A stretch of DNA of 64,000 nucleotides from Gastranaerophilus sp944325835 (GCA_963931575.1 OZ007029.1:1860001-1924000), one strand, 5' to 3'; shown: positions 8,701-17,206, numbered from the stretch's first letter. Made by a program: numbers and translations. Notes: generated by a model not told the origin, from the sequence alone.

Positions 8701-10239
8701 AAGCTTGATACCTTTGCCGGTGTCGAAAATTCTGATAATCTGGATGAACTGTTAGACAAAACTTCAGAAATAAGCAAGCTGGTTTCAGGGCTTGATGCAA
8801 AATTGGATACTCTTGCGGCAGCTGATTACGAGGATGATTTGGCAGAGATGTCGGACAAAATATCTCATACAACTTCACTTGTTAAAGCATTAGATGCAAA
8901 AGTTGATATTATAAGCGCATCCGATTATGAGGAAAATTTTGATGAAATCAGCGGGCAGCTTTCTGATAATAAAGAACTTATTCAAAGGCTTGATAAAAAA
9001 CTGGACTCTCTGGATTTTTCTGATGACTTTGAACAGGTTCTGGATAAAGTTTCTTCTAATAAAAATTTACTTGATGAATTGCATACAAAACTGGATGTCT
9101 TTGTTTCTACAAATGACAGTGACTTGCTGGAAGATGAGTTACAGGAAATTAAAGATATAATTCTTGAACAAAAGGAAATCCTTAATCAGTCCAACAACGA
9201 TAATGCTTCTATTGTTGCAGGAAATATTGAAAAACTTCTCTCTAAAATCGACGGAATCTCCGCAACAATTTCCGAACACGATGAAAATTCTTCCAAAATT
9301 AAAGAAGATTTGGTAAGCACAATAGTTTCAGTTTTCAGCAGTTCTAATTTTGTTGAAGAAACAGAAGATATTAAGGATTTTGTTGAAGAAAAGACAGGAG
9401 AATTAAGTAAACAGTTAACAGATGTAAAATCCCGGATTGAAACAATAAAGCAAAATGATGTTGCTGATTACTCCTACACTCTTGCAGATGTTGAAAGTGA
9501 TATTGCCAAATTAAGGCAGGCAATGCAGGAGCTTTCCACCTCAACTCCTGCGCCGTCTGTGGAATTTAATCAGATTTCGCGCAATATCCACAATCTTACC
9601 TCATCTGTTGATGCGATAAGCAAAAACCTTACACCTGCTGAAATTTATCAATTAAAGCAGAATATTCTTAAACTTAACGATGATATTTTAAGTATCAGTT
9701 CAAGAACCAATAAATTACTTTTAAATTCCGATGAATCGCAAAAAACTATTGCAGACGGACTTACAGCGTTCAGCCACATTGCCTTTAATCTTGAAGAACG
9801 TATGAACGAGCTTTCCAATAAAGAATTTAACAAAGAAACCGCTGAAAAATTGGAAAGAATTATGGCAATGCAGGAAAATGCGGCATCTATGGATGCAACT
9901 TTCCACAAAGCATTAATGTATCTTGGCGAATGGGTTGACGCTGCTTCTGATACAATTGAAAATATTAATGATAAAGCTGATGAAATTAATGACGTTTCAG
10001 AGGCTCTTTCCGAACTCAGAAAGGCTGTTCCTGAAAAACTTGCCCTCATTGACCTGCTTGAAGAACGTTTTGAAGAACAACAGTCCCGAATGGACAGGCT
10101 TGAAACCAAAATAGATGAACTTACCGAAATGACAAAGTTGAATAGCAACTTATCCATTATTCAAAAAGTTGATAAAATGGAACGCATGCTGTCCTCTTTG
10201 GGCGCAAATATAGAAAAACTGACTTCCTATGTTGACTAA
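5716..10239 (+). CDS. Giant repetitive coiled-coil protein, unknown function
   Basis: A 1507-residue protein, almost wholly helical and rich in Glu, Lys, Leu, Ser and Asn, with no signal peptide or membrane helix. Residues about 348-675 hold 3.7 tandem copies of an 89-residue repeat (core 'DKEAILQTxKALEGANTAF' and 'ELKSVTDLTQETLAEVKTL'). Residues about 960-1135 hold shorter repeats built on 'GLDAKLDTL'. The C-terminus 'RMLSSLGANIEKLTSYVD' is also coiled coil. It looks like a cytoplasmic scaffold or filament, but I cannot assign a role. It overlaps the following oxidase gene by 11 nt. TAAAAT ends 9 nt before the ATG and no strong Shine-Dalgarno sequence is seen. Confidence 0.85.
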   Translation: MMIKELKNVIEVVDDLKASNLVNVQILKKALTDINGRLEEISDGDELMFIRNSIAQFKEALDFKFSNIMERIKELKVSAGDDSAAVENATLLEDKFKSVSSIFDSGMKLLSTKLDDIENSFSRVAAANIETAKEEFAKLSKELKVNQQEIVETHKTFDENTIERFSFVAESIKMLSENLNVQTNLYKEFIDRKTSEIRDYVEANENGIKEDNALVRTELEDKFKEIEKANSGLAAELEQIKDSVNDVIAKSDKILQGTSQGLGTQLEEVSDAVREILTGIENFQNFSETINQSLEKIIDFNEKHDYADILNTLSELEKFDIGFINEFTAIKTSLDNILSEMEKLPVNTSQAVALELKSVTEIAEDTLAEIKVLQNFSGNILRSVDKISELTENNQDKEAILQTIKALEGANTAFAGELEVIKDTVTGVLDKTDTLVTSQSMAAGLKSVTDLTQETLAEVKTLQSFSDDILKSVDKISGLTENNQDKEAILQTMKALEGANTAFAGELEVIKDTVGEVLDKADTLVTSQNMAAGLKNVTDLTQETLDEVKTLQNFSGDILKSVDKLAVLAEGNDKEIVLQVVKQLEEANIEFANDLDTIKASITEVLNKADSLPDATSQQVAGELKTVTDVARDALSEIKVLQDYSTNIIKSVNKIADYTDKNQNEDIFEAIKELDITQNIADLFEKVEIFNNNFNIKTEFLEEQIQQMKTMFSDIAIDMQNKEAELLQKESQKVQDYYSKIETVSDSMLILEESLKASGVEYQENIAALNKQLNDFIAEFNTIYNELSGTAQLEINNSLEELKQFISVNSSNYNDKLVIIQEQFTQAFKDLYEVLKTNNFELIESGQHAKDATEAHNKLLESISAKIDTIAGNDLTEELISQNEETQELVQILNAKVDSLLNIDFNAVSDKQMLFNKKFLEYFENLSEKAANLTALAELSQNDTEALELNRKILALINEIDSKIDILATVDNAEDIQEILGNVSETKTLIAGLEAKLDTFAGVENSDNLDELLDKTSEISKLVSGLDAKLDTLAAADYEDDLAEMSDKISHTTSLVKALDAKVDIISASDYEENFDEISGQLSDNKELIQRLDKKLDSLDFSDDFEQVLDKVSSNKNLLDELHTKLDVFVSTNDSDLLEDELQEIKDIILEQKEILNQSNNDNASIVAGNIEKLLSKIDGISATISEHDENSSKIKEDLVSTIVSVFSSSNFVEETEDIKDFVEEKTGELSKQLTDVKSRIETIKQNDVADYSYTLADVESDIAKLRQAMQELSTSTPAPSVEFNQISRNIHNLTSSVDAISKNLTPAEIYQLKQNILKLNDDILSISSRTNKLLLNSDESQKTIADGLTAFSHIAFNLEERMNELSNKEFNKETAEKLERIMAMQENAASMDATFHKALMYLGEWVDAASDTIENINDKADEINDVSEALSELRKAVPEKLALIDLLEERFEEQQSRMDRLETKIDELTEMTKLNSNLSIIQKVDKMERMLSSLGANIEKLTSYVD
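6757..7740 (+). repeat. Tandem 267-270 bp coding repeats
   Basis: Repeat units begin at about 6757, 7024, 7291 and 7561, each opening with a Thr-Ser-Gln codon triplet. Units 2 and 3 are nearly identical in DNA over long stretches, whereas unit 4 is divergent and incomplete. This is a likely site of unit gain or loss by recombination. Confidence 0.75.
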
Positions 10240-11614
10240 TGAAAAATTAACTAAAGATTTACTTAAAGTTTTGCCGAAAAATCAGGTTTTGACTGGCATA
10301 GAGGAGCGCTATGCCTATTCGCAGGATGCTCTGAACGTAAAAAATATCAAAACTCTTGCGGATGCTGTTGTATTTGTAGAAAACGTTGAACAAATTCAGG
10401 CTGTTGTAAAAATCGCGAATAGATATAATATACCTGTTATCTGCCGCGGAGCAGGCACGAATGTTGTAGGCGCCTGCATTCCGAAGAAAAACGGGATTAT
10501 TCTGAATTTTTCCAGAATGAATAAAATTCTTGAAATTAATCCGTCAAATTTGACCGCGCGGGTTCAGGCCGGCGTTGTGGTCGGTGATTTGCAGCGGGAA
10601 GTCGAAAAATTCGGGCTTTACTACCCGCCGGATCCGTCAAATCTTACTGTTTCTACTATCGGCGGCAGCATTGCTCAGGCCTCTGCCGGTGCTAAAGCTT
10701 TCAAATACGGCTCGACTAAAGAATATGTTCTTGATTTGCTTGTGGTCACGGCAAACGGTGAAATCCTTAAAACCGGCTCCAGCACTATTAAAAATGCTAC
10801 GGGCTACAATTTGAACGCCCTTTTTGTAGGTTCGGAGGGAACACTGGGGATTGTCGCGGAAGCAACATTGAAGCTTATCCCTAAACCCGAAACAAAAGTC
10901 GTTTTGATGAGTTATTTTGACAGCGTTGAAAATTCAATTCACGCGGTAACGTCTATCATTGAACACGGTATAACCCCTGCCACTATTGATTTTATGGATA
11001 AGAACGCTATTCAAACCGTTGAAGATTTTATTCACGCAGGACTTTTGACGGATAAAGAGTGCGCGCTGGTTATTGAAGTTGACGGACTTGCGTGCGCTGT
11101 TGATTATCAAAGAACTATGATTGAAAAAATCTTAAATAATTTTGGTGCAGCAGCAATTCAATATTCAAAAACGCAGGAGGATTACGAGCGTATCTGGAGG
11201 GCAAGACGTTCTTCCATGGCAGCCTGCGTACGCTTGAAACCAAATATAACAACGGATGATTTGATTGTTCCGCGCAATAACCTTTCGCAGCTTGTCCTTG
11301 GAGTACGTGAGATTTGCGCAAAATACGGGCTGACAGTCTGCATGGTCGGGCATGTCGGGGACGGGAGCGTTCATCCGCAAATCCCGATTGATTATACGGA
11401 TGAGGAAGAGTATGCACGGTTTAAGAAAGCTAAAAGCGAGATTTATAAGCTTACGGCGGAACTCGGCGGGCTTTTGTCGGGCGAACACGGTATCGGCATG
11501 TTGAAACGCGAAGCAATCGGACTTGTAATCAATGAAACCGCGCTCGAATATATGCGAAAAATCAAAAAAACGTTAGACCCGAATAATATTTTGAACCCGT
11601 ACAAAATTTTCTAG
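10229..11614 (+). CDS. FAD-linked oxidase, GlcD / D-lactate dehydrogenase family
   Basis: A 461-residue flavoenzyme. The N-terminal PCMH-type FAD domain shows 'ICRGAGTNVVGACIP' and 'STIGGSIAQASAGAKAFKYG'. The C-terminal FAD-oxidase domain shows 'MVGHVGDGSVHPQIP' and 'GEHGIGMLKREAI'. Such enzymes oxidise 2-hydroxyacids (glycolate or D-lactate) to 2-oxoacids. The electron acceptor and true substrate are unknown. It overlaps the coiled-coil gene by 11 nt and is followed after 10 nt by a zincin-like gene, so all three may be co-transcribed. Confidence 0.87.
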   Translation: MLTNEKLTKDLLKVLPKNQVLTGIEERYAYSQDALNVKNIKTLADAVVFVENVEQIQAVVKIANRYNIPVICRGAGTNVVGACIPKKNGIILNFSRMNKILEINPSNLTARVQAGVVVGDLQREVEKFGLYYPPDPSNLTVSTIGGSIAQASAGAKAFKYGSTKEYVLDLLVVTANGEILKTGSSTIKNATGYNLNALFVGSEGTLGIVAEATLKLIPKPETKVVLMSYFDSVENSIHAVTSIIEHGITPATIDFMDKNAIQTVEDFIHAGLLTDKECALVIEVDGLACAVDYQRTMIEKILNNFGAAAIQYSKTQEDYERIWRARRSSMAACVRLKPNITTDDLIVPRNNLSQLVLGVREICAKYGLTVCMVGHVGDGSVHPQIPIDYTDEEEYARFKKAKSEIYKLTAELGGLLSGEHGIGMLKREAIGLVINETALEYMRKIKKTLDPNNILNPYKIF

Positions 11615-11624
11615 GCGGTGCACG

Positions 11625-12425
11625 GTGTTAAAAGAACTTGATAAAAAAGCACTGGTAAAATATTTTCGTTCTCTCGGGCTGGAGGTTAATACTTCTACAA
11701 AGGCGCGCGGACATCAGGGATTTTTTGTCAATAACAGAATTGATATTTCTAAAAATGTTGCGGAGCACAGGTTTATCCCGACGCTTTTGCATGAGTTTGC
11801 GCATTACATTCACACGCGAATTGAAACAGGGGTAAACCGGACAGGCGGAACTCTGGAGAGGATTTTTAATTCTTCCAATCCGATTTATAAAAAAGAACTT
11901 GTGCGCGTGACGCAGTTTGTTGATGAAAGCTCGCGTCTGGTGAAGCTTTATGAAATGCGTGATAAAATCAGGGCGCAGATTAAAAAGCAGGAATTTATTA
12001 TAAAAGAGGATTATCCGGAGTTTCAGCGTTCAAAGCCGTTTCGGGAATTTGAGCGGTTTATAAAAAAATCGGAGGCGCGTTATCTTTTGAAGTATGACAG
12101 GGTAAAAATCCTTGGGGGTTTCTGGAGAAATCGTGAGCGGATAATTACGATTGAGTCAATAGAGCGGGATTTCCCTGAGATGCCGACGGCGTTTGCTGCG
12201 TGTATAAGATTGAAATCATTGCAGCGTAAGGGGGCGCGGGTATCTGCGCGGATTAACCGGTATAAGAAGTATTATGAGCGCCCGACCGAACTTTTTGCAA
12301 GACTTGTTGAGGGGTTGTATCTGGATGAAGAGTGGGTTCGCGCGCTGGCGCCGGAAACCACGGACAGATTTTTTGAACTCCTTGAAAGCGGCTATTACGG
12401 CGAGTTGAAAAATATATTAAAATAG
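11625..12425 (+). CDS. Zincin-like putative metallopeptidase
   Basis: A 266-residue protein with 'LLHEFAHYIHT' (HExxH, His56-Glu57-His60), the zinc and catalytic motif of zincins. A later 'RPTELFARLVEG' near residue 235 could supply the third ligand Glu. It starts with GTG, and an AGGCGG Shine-Dalgarno sequence lies in the 10-nt gap after the oxidase gene. There is no signal peptide, so it is probably cytoplasmic. Substrate and precise family are not recognised. The stop is immediately followed, on the other strand, by the antitoxin gene. Confidence 0.65.
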   Translation: MLKELDKKALVKYFRSLGLEVNTSTKARGHQGFFVNNRIDISKNVAEHRFIPTLLHEFAHYIHTRIETGVNRTGGTLERIFNSSNPIYKKELVRVTQFVDESSRLVKLYEMRDKIRAQIKKQEFIIKEDYPEFQRSKPFREFERFIKKSEARYLLKYDRVKILGGFWRNRERIITIESIERDFPEMPTAFAACIRLKSLQRKGARVSARINRYKKYYERPTELFARLVEGLYLDEEWVRALAPETTDRFFELLESGYYGELKNILK

Positions 12426-12728
12426 TTATGCAACTTTGAGCGTATAACCTAACTCTTTTAAAACTTTCAAAACCGTATCAAATTGCGGGGTGACTTCTCC
12501 GTTAAAAATGGCGTACAAGTTACTCCTTGAAATTCCGGTTTTTCTTGAAAGGTTTGATATATTGTCTTTGGCGCGTACTACATATTCCAATGAGCGGACA
12601 AAAGCATTGAGATTACCGTCTTGAAGATATTCTTCCAGATTGAGGGATAACCATTCTTTGATATCTTCATCGGTTTTCAGTTCGTTTTCTATCATTTGCG
12701 ATAAATCAAAGTTTTTAATATTTTTCAT
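12426..12728 (-). CDS. HTH antitoxin of a RelE/HigB-type module
   Basis: A 100-residue protein. Its C-terminal HTH shows 'ISNLSRKTGISRSNLYAIFNG', followed by 'VLKVLKELGYTLKV'. This is the layout of 'addiction module antidote' proteins that follow Gp49-like toxins. It starts 1 nt after the toxin stop, so the order is toxin then antitoxin (HigBA order). It should bind the toxin and repress the shared promoter at 13057-13085. Confidence 0.85.
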   Translation of the reverse strand: MKNIKNFDLSQMIENELKTDEDIKEWLSLNLEEYLQDGNLNAFVRSLEYVVRAKDNISNLSRKTGISRSNLYAIFNGEVTPQFDTVLKVLKELGYTLKVA

Positions 12729-12729
12729 T

Positions 12730-13050
12730 TTACATACCTTTCAATTTATTTATGATACTCAATGCCATATTTATATCTTTTGATTGTAATTTTTTGTCAC
12801 CGCCATTTATAAGTAAAATTATAGTGTCATTTTCAATTGTATAATAGATTCTATAACCGGCACCGAACATAAACCGCAATTCGTATAAATTCTTGTTAAT
12901 TTGTTTATGATCACCAAAGTTGCCGTCTTTTAATCTGTCGAGTCTGAGTAATATTCGTTTTCTTGTTGTGGTGTCAAGGGATTTTAACCAGATTATTATT
13001 GGTTCATTGCCTTCATCATCGACATAGTTTTTAAGAGTGTAGCCTGCCAT
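12730..13050 (-). CDS. RelE/ParE-superfamily toxin (Gp49 / HigB-like killer protein)
   Basis: A 106-residue, basic protein with 'PIIIWLKSLDTTTRKRILLRLDRL', 'LYELRFMFGAGYRIYYT' and 'ILLINGGDKKLQSKDI', in the expected order for the phage-derived addiction-module killer family. Relatives cleave mRNA on the ribosome, and that activity is inferred here. The ATG sits exactly 6 nt downstream of the -10 box, so the mRNA is probably leaderless. The HTH antitoxin follows directly. Confidence 0.86.
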   Translation of the reverse strand: MAGYTLKNYVDDEGNEPIIIWLKSLDTTTRKRILLRLDRLKDGNFGDHKQINKNLYELRFMFGAGYRIYYTIENDTIILLINGGDKKLQSKDINMALSIINKLKGM

Positions 13051-13056
13051 AATATA

Positions 13057-13085
13057 ATTGTACTAAATTTAGTGCAGGTTGTCAA
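13057..13085 (-). promoter_or_regulatory. Toxin-antitoxin promoter with palindromic operator
   Basis: The minus strand reads TTGACA (13080-13085), a 17-bp spacer, TACAAT (13057-13062), 6 nt, then ATG. The perfect palindrome ACTAAATTTAGT (13062-13073) lies across the spacer and the edge of the -10 box, a good autoregulation site for the HTH antitoxin. Confidence 0.75.
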
Positions 13086-13110
13086 GACTAAAGTATTTTC
13101 CCTATAAAAA

Positions 13111-13146
13111 ATATATACGGGTGAATATTTTACGCCCGTATATATT
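13111..13146 (-). terminator. Intrinsic terminator after fabZ
   Basis: On the minus strand TATATACGGG pairs with CCCGTATATA and is followed by TTTTTT. It closes the asd-lpxC-fabZ operon. Confidence 0.8.
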
Positions 13147-13171
13147 TTCTTTTGAATTGTTAATGTTTTTT

Positions 13172-13624
13172 CTATTTAAGTGCGAAAGTCATGTCTGCTT
13201 CTACGCAGATTTTGCCGTCTACTTTGCCGACACCGTGGGCTTTGCAGATAGGGCCTTTGACTTTTACAAGTTCGATTTCCATGTCAAATCTGTCGCCCGG
13301 ACGGACAATGTTTTTGAAACGTACGTTGTCAACACCCGCATATAATGTCAATTTGCCTTTAAATTCAGGCATAGTCATTAAAATCGGTGCGGAACATTGT
13401 GCCATTGCTTCAAGCTGCAAAACACCCGGCATAATCGGGTTGCCAGGGAAGTGACCTTGAAAGAAAGGCTCGTTCCAGGTAAGGTTTTTGTAGCCTTTGT
13501 CGTATTTCCCCGGTACACATTCGGTTACTCTGTCTACCAAAAGGAACGGGTATCTGTGCGGAAGCATATTCATAATGTCTATGGCATCAAAGCTCAGAAC
13601 TTCCTCTTTAATTTCTTCTGTCAT
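13172..13624 (-). CDS. fabZ: (3R)-hydroxyacyl-ACP dehydratase FabZ
   Basis: A 150-residue hot-dog fold enzyme that dehydrates 3-hydroxyacyl-ACP in fatty-acid synthesis. Motifs are 'LPHRYPFLLVDRV' and 'GHFPGNPIMPGVLQLEAMAQ', with catalytic His58 and Glu72. It is the last gene of the operon, 14 nt after lpxC. The lpxC-fabZ neighbourhood is common because both compete for the same 3-hydroxyacyl-ACP. No lpxA follows here. Confidence 0.93.
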   Translation of the reverse strand: MTEEIKEEVLSFDAIDIMNMLPHRYPFLLVDRVTECVPGKYDKGYKNLTWNEPFFQGHFPGNPIMPGVLQLEAMAQCSAPILMTMPEFKGKLTLYAGVDNVRFKNIVRPGDRFDMEIELVKVKGPICKAHGVGKVDGKICVEADMTFALK

Positions 13625-13638
13625 ACTTTTCTCCTCTT

Positions 13639-14454
13639 TTATACTTCTTTTAACTTCTCTTTTAATATTTTTGCTGTTTTCAGGTGAACCGCATGGCCTG
13701 CTTCTTTTACAAGAATTTGTGCTTTTAAATGAAGCGGGTTAACGCCGGTCAGATAAAAGTCGCCGATTATATCAAGGATTTTGTGTTTAACCGGCTCATA
13801 CTGTGAGCGAAGGTCGGTTGTAAAGCCTTCATCAAGCAGCCCGACGGTGTTTTCCTGTGTGACCCCCTGCGCAAAACCTAACATCTGGAATTTTTTTAAA
13901 TCTTTATAAAAGCCAAAGGTGCGGGCATCGCGGATTTCGTCAAGCTTTTTGAAATCAACGTTTACCCAGCGGTTTTTCAAATCAGGGTGATCGTAGTTGA
14001 CTGCATACGAGATAAAAAGTTCATCATCCGGCAGGACCACAAGGCTGGTTTTGCCGTTCAGATAATAAACCGGCTCCGTGACGGTATATTTTTTAGGTTT
14101 ATACAGTAAAGGTTTATCAATTCCGGCGGATTTGAAGAGTTCCACCCAGCCTTTTGAGCTTCCGTCTAAAATAGGCACTTCTTCTTCTGTCATATAGATG
14201 TCGAGTGAATCTATTTCACAGAGCGCAAGTGCCGCCGAAAGATGTTCTTCAAGCATTACGCGCGCTTTGCCTTTGCCGAGCGTCACGCAGTGATCTGTGG
14301 AAATAACGTTTTCGACAGCTGCATCAAAGGGTTCGTTATCTTTTACAAAATAGCGGATTTTCCCTTCTTTTGAAGGTTTGAACGTTGCCGTACACGGTTT
14401 GTTTTTCATCAAACCGTTGCCGGATATTGAGATTTCCTTTTTAAGCGTTATCAT
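13639..14454 (-). CDS. lpxC: UDP-3-O-acyl-N-acetylglucosamine deacetylase LpxC
   Basis: A 271-residue zinc deacetylase, the committed step of lipid A synthesis. Zinc ligands are His71 ('EEHLSAAL') and His224/Asp228 ('KHKILDIIGD'). His244 in 'AGHAVH' matches the catalytic histidine. It is somewhat shorter than the 305-residue E. coli enzyme but complete in motifs. It begins 2 nt after lpxD. It supports a Gram-negative, lipid A-containing outer membrane. Confidence 0.92.
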   Translation of the reverse strand: MITLKKEISISGNGLMKNKPCTATFKPSKEGKIRYFVKDNEPFDAAVENVISTDHCVTLGKGKARVMLEEHLSAALALCEIDSLDIYMTEEEVPILDGSSKGWVELFKSAGIDKPLLYKPKKYTVTEPVYYLNGKTSLVVLPDDELFISYAVNYDHPDLKNRWVNVDFKKLDEIRDARTFGFYKDLKKFQMLGFAQGVTQENTVGLLDEGFTTDLRSQYEPVKHKILDIIGDFYLTGVNPLHLKAQILVKEAGHAVHLKTAKILKEKLKEV

Positions 14455-14456
14455 TT

Positions 14457-15563
14457 TTATTTCTCTTCCTTAGAATCTGCGATGAATTCATTCAGCATAG
14501 GTTCAACTTTGCGGAATTTTGCGATAATTTCCTGAGCGTCTTTCATTGTTTTAAGCTGTTTGATAAATTCTTTTCTCGGAACAGCCGGAATACCGACGAT
14601 AATTGATTTTTCAGGGAAGCTTTTTGTAACGCCGGCTTTTGCCGTAACAATTGAATCCGCGCCGATTTCGATGTGATCGGCAAGGCCGGCTTGTCCGGCA
14701 AGAACAACTCTGTCGCCGATTACGCAGCTTCCTGCAATACCGACTTGAGAAACGATTAAACAGCCTTTGCCAACGCGGCAGTTGTGGCCTATCATTACAA
14801 GGTCGTCAATTTTTGTATCGTCACCGATTACGGTGTTTTCGATTGTACCGCGGTCTATTGTAGAATTTGCGCCGATTTCAACGTTATTTCCGATTACAAC
14901 AGAGCCGATTGACGGGATTTTGAAGATAACCTGTTCGGTATTTTGTTCTTTAATGCCGCCTTCTTTGCGTGCTTGTTCAATGTTGTTAGGGTTTTCGGTT
15001 ACAAAGCTGAAGCCGTCTGCGCCAAGCGATACTCCGTTATGAAGAATTACTTTGTCGCCGATTTTTACGCGGTCGCCGATATTAACGCCGGTGTGGAAGA
15101 AACAATTTTTCCCGATTTTAGCGTTGTTACCGATATAAGTATTGCCGAGAAGTTTTGAACCGTCGCCGATTTCAGCGTTTTTAGAAACGATTACGTGCGG
15201 TCCGATTTGAACATTTTGTCCGATTTTAGCGGTTTCGTGAACGACTGCAGTCGGGTGGATGTTGCTTGTGCCGGTCATAATCGCCGGTTCTTCATAGAAG
15301 AGGGTTATTAACTTCATCATTGCAAGGCGCGGTCTTTCAACTTCAATAGTCGTTAAACCGCTGATGTTAACCCCGAACGGTACTAATGCTGCTTTTGCTT
15401 TTGTTTTTGCAAGGTTTGCAATTTCTTCTTCACTCAGTGCAAGAGCGAGAGTGTTTTCATCTGAAAGCAGCGGCGGAGCAATTTGAGTAATTGTTGCCTC
15501 TTGGGCTTTTGAAAGCATTCCGCCTACGATTTGTGTAATTTCTTCTACTGAAAAGCTTCTCAT
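14457..15563 (-). CDS. lpxD: UDP-3-O-acylglucosamine N-acyltransferase LpxD
   Basis: A 368-residue left-handed beta-helix acyltransferase. The N-terminal uridine-binding part (1-100) is followed by many hexapeptide repeats such as 'IGQNVQIGPHVIVSKNAEIG' and 'VMIGHNCRVGKGC', where the histidine of 'IGHNC' is the likely base. It adds the N-linked 3-hydroxyacyl chain to the product of LpxC. The gap to the heptose adenylyltransferase gene upstream is 4 nt. Confidence 0.92.
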   Translation of the reverse strand: MRSFSVEEITQIVGGMLSKAQEATITQIAPPLLSDENTLALALSEEEIANLAKTKAKAALVPFGVNISGLTTIEVERPRLAMMKLITLFYEEPAIMTGTSNIHPTAVVHETAKIGQNVQIGPHVIVSKNAEIGDGSKLLGNTYIGNNAKIGKNCFFHTGVNIGDRVKIGDKVILHNGVSLGADGFSFVTENPNNIEQARKEGGIKEQNTEQVIFKIPSIGSVVIGNNVEIGANSTIDRGTIENTVIGDDTKIDDLVMIGHNCRVGKGCLIVSQVGIAGSCVIGDRVVLAGQAGLADHIEIGADSIVTAKAGVTKSFPEKSIIVGIPAVPRKEFIKQLKTMKDAQEIIAKFRKVEPMLNEFIADSKEEK

Positions 15564-15567
15564 GTTT

Positions 15568-16041
15568 TTACTCCTTATTATTTATTTTATTAATTAAATT
15601 TGTTGTTGATTGTCCTTCGACAAAGCTTATGAATTCTACACGGATATTATTTTTGCGGATTACGTTTGCCTCCGGAAGGGTTTCCATTGTGTAATCTGCA
15701 CCTTTTGTGTAGACATCGGGTTTAATTTCGTCGATTAAATCTGCGGGGCTGTTTTCGTCAAACAGGACAACGAAATCTACACAGCTCAGGGCGCAGAGGA
15801 TTTCTGCACGGTTAAGTTCTGTGTTTATCGGGCGTCCTTCGCCTTTTATTGCGCGGACGGATTTGTCGGAATTCAAAAGTACGATTAAGTAATCTGCAAA
15901 AGATTTGGTTTTTTGCAGATAACGTACGTGTCCTACGTGAAGAATATCAAAGCAGCCGTTTGTGACGACAACTGTTTTGCCGCCGGCCTGTAATTTTTCT
16001 ACAAAACTTCTTATGTTTTCGCGTTTAATTAATTGTCCCAT
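15568..16041 (-). CDS. D-glycero-beta-D-manno-heptose 1-phosphate adenylyltransferase
   Basis: A 157-residue nucleotidyltransferase equivalent to the C-terminal half of HldE (RfaE2). It has the HxGH motif in 'TNGCFDILHVGHVRYL' (His35, His38) and the family tail 'EGQSTTNLINKI'. It makes ADP-heptose for the LPS core. The kinase half is absent here and must be encoded elsewhere. The start overlaps the asd stop by one base (TAATG). Confidence 0.88.
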   Translation of the reverse strand: MGQLIKRENIRSFVEKLQAGGKTVVVTNGCFDILHVGHVRYLQKTKSFADYLIVLLNSDKSVRAIKGEGRPINTELNRAEILCALSCVDFVVLFDENSPADLIDEIKPDVYTKGADYTMETLPEANVIRKNNIRVEFISFVEGQSTTNLINKINNKE

Positions 16042-17057
16042 TAAAATAAATCCATTTCTATAACTTTCTGACAGAGGCGTACGGTGTTGAGTGCCGCGCC
16101 TATTCTCAAATTGTCAGCAACGCACCAGAGTGAAATCCCGTTTGTGAAGGCCAGATTTTTTCTTATTCGCCCGACATAAACCGGATCTTTGCCGCTTGCA
16201 TCACGCGTTGTCGGATATTCAAAATTCGCAGGATTGTCAATAACTTCAACCCCGAAACTGTTTTTGAGAATTTCACGAACCACGTCAGGCGTTACTTCTT
16301 TTTCAAACTCGATATCAACGGCTTCCGAGTGCCCGTTGAATACCGGAACCCTTGCCGCTGTGCAGGAAATAGGGGTATTCTCGGGAAGGTGAAGAATTTT
16401 TTTTGTTTCGTTTGCGACTTTCATTTCTTCTTTGGTGTAGCCGTTGTCGCAGAAAACATCAATTTGCGGAATTACGTTAAAGGAAATCGGTTTTTTGAAA
16501 CATACATTTTCAAACTTTTCACCTTTTAAATTTGCTTCGGTGTCGGCGCGTAGTTCTTTAATTGCCGCCAGACCTGCGCCGGAAACCGCCTGGTAAGTTG
16601 ATACAATTAGGCGTTTAATTCCGAATTTTTCGTGTAAAGGTTTTAAAACCAGCATCAACTGTGAAGTTGAGCAATTCGGGTTTGCGATAATACCTTCGTG
16701 TTTTCTCAAATCTTCATCGTTAACATAAGCGATTACAAGCGGAACATTCTCTTCCATTCTGAATGCGCTGGAATTATCTATCAAAACTCCGCCGCGTTTG
16801 ACTATTTCCGGTGCAAACTTCTGACTGGTTGAGCCTCCGGCTGAGGCAAGAACAATGTTTACTCCGTCAAAACTTTCCGGTTTAGCTTCTTCAACGACAT
16901 ATTTTTTACCCTGAAACTCTATTTCAGAACCCGCACTTTTGGCGCTTGATAAAAATTTGATTGTGTTAAAATCTATTTTTAATTCGTCAATAATGTTTAA
17001 AATCTCTCTTCCTACAACACCGGTTGCGCCTAAGACTGCTAAGTTCGGTTTTCTCAT
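16041..17057 (-). CDS. asd: Aspartate-semialdehyde dehydrogenase
   Basis: A 338-residue enzyme that reduces aspartyl phosphate to the semialdehyde for lysine/DAP, threonine and methionine synthesis. The N-terminal NADP fold shows 'LGATGVVGREIL'. The nucleophile is Cys129 in 'NPNCSTSQLM', and 'VSTYQAVSGAG' follows. It is the first gene of the operon that continues into lipid A genes. An AAGGGAT Shine-Dalgarno sequence precedes the ATG. Confidence 0.93.
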   Translation of the reverse strand: MRKPNLAVLGATGVVGREILNIIDELKIDFNTIKFLSSAKSAGSEIEFQGKKYVVEEAKPESFDGVNIVLASAGGSTSQKFAPEIVKRGGVLIDNSSAFRMEENVPLVIAYVNDEDLRKHEGIIANPNCSTSQLMLVLKPLHEKFGIKRLIVSTYQAVSGAGLAAIKELRADTEANLKGEKFENVCFKKPISFNVIPQIDVFCDNGYTKEEMKVANETKKILHLPENTPISCTAARVPVFNGHSEAVDIEFEKEVTPDVVREILKNSFGVEVIDNPANFEYPTTRDASGKDPVYVGRIRKNLAFTNGISLWCVADNLRIGAALNTVRLCQKVIEMDLF

Positions 17058-17097
17058 TCTATATCCCTTTACAATAAAGCTATAACTCCGTTACCTC

Positions 17098-17125
17098 ATT
17101 ATACCCCAAAAATTTCCCCGCGCAA
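17098..17125 (-). promoter_or_regulatory. Promoter of the asd-lpx operon
   Basis: On the minus strand TTGCGC (17120-17125), 16 bp, and TATAAT (17098-17103), about 40 nt upstream of the asd ATG. Confidence 0.55.
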
Positions 17126-17141
17126 ACTTTATGAAGAAACT

Positions 17142-17170
17142 TTGAGTTTTCATATTGTTTGTGTTAGGAT
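17142..17170 (+). promoter_or_regulatory. Promoter of lysS
   Basis: TTGAGT (17142-17147), a 17-bp spacer and TAGGAT (17165-17170), divergent from the asd promoter. Confidence 0.5.
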
Positions 17171-17206
17171 GGTCCTAAGAGTAATAAAAAAATAAGGAGA
17201 AGACAA

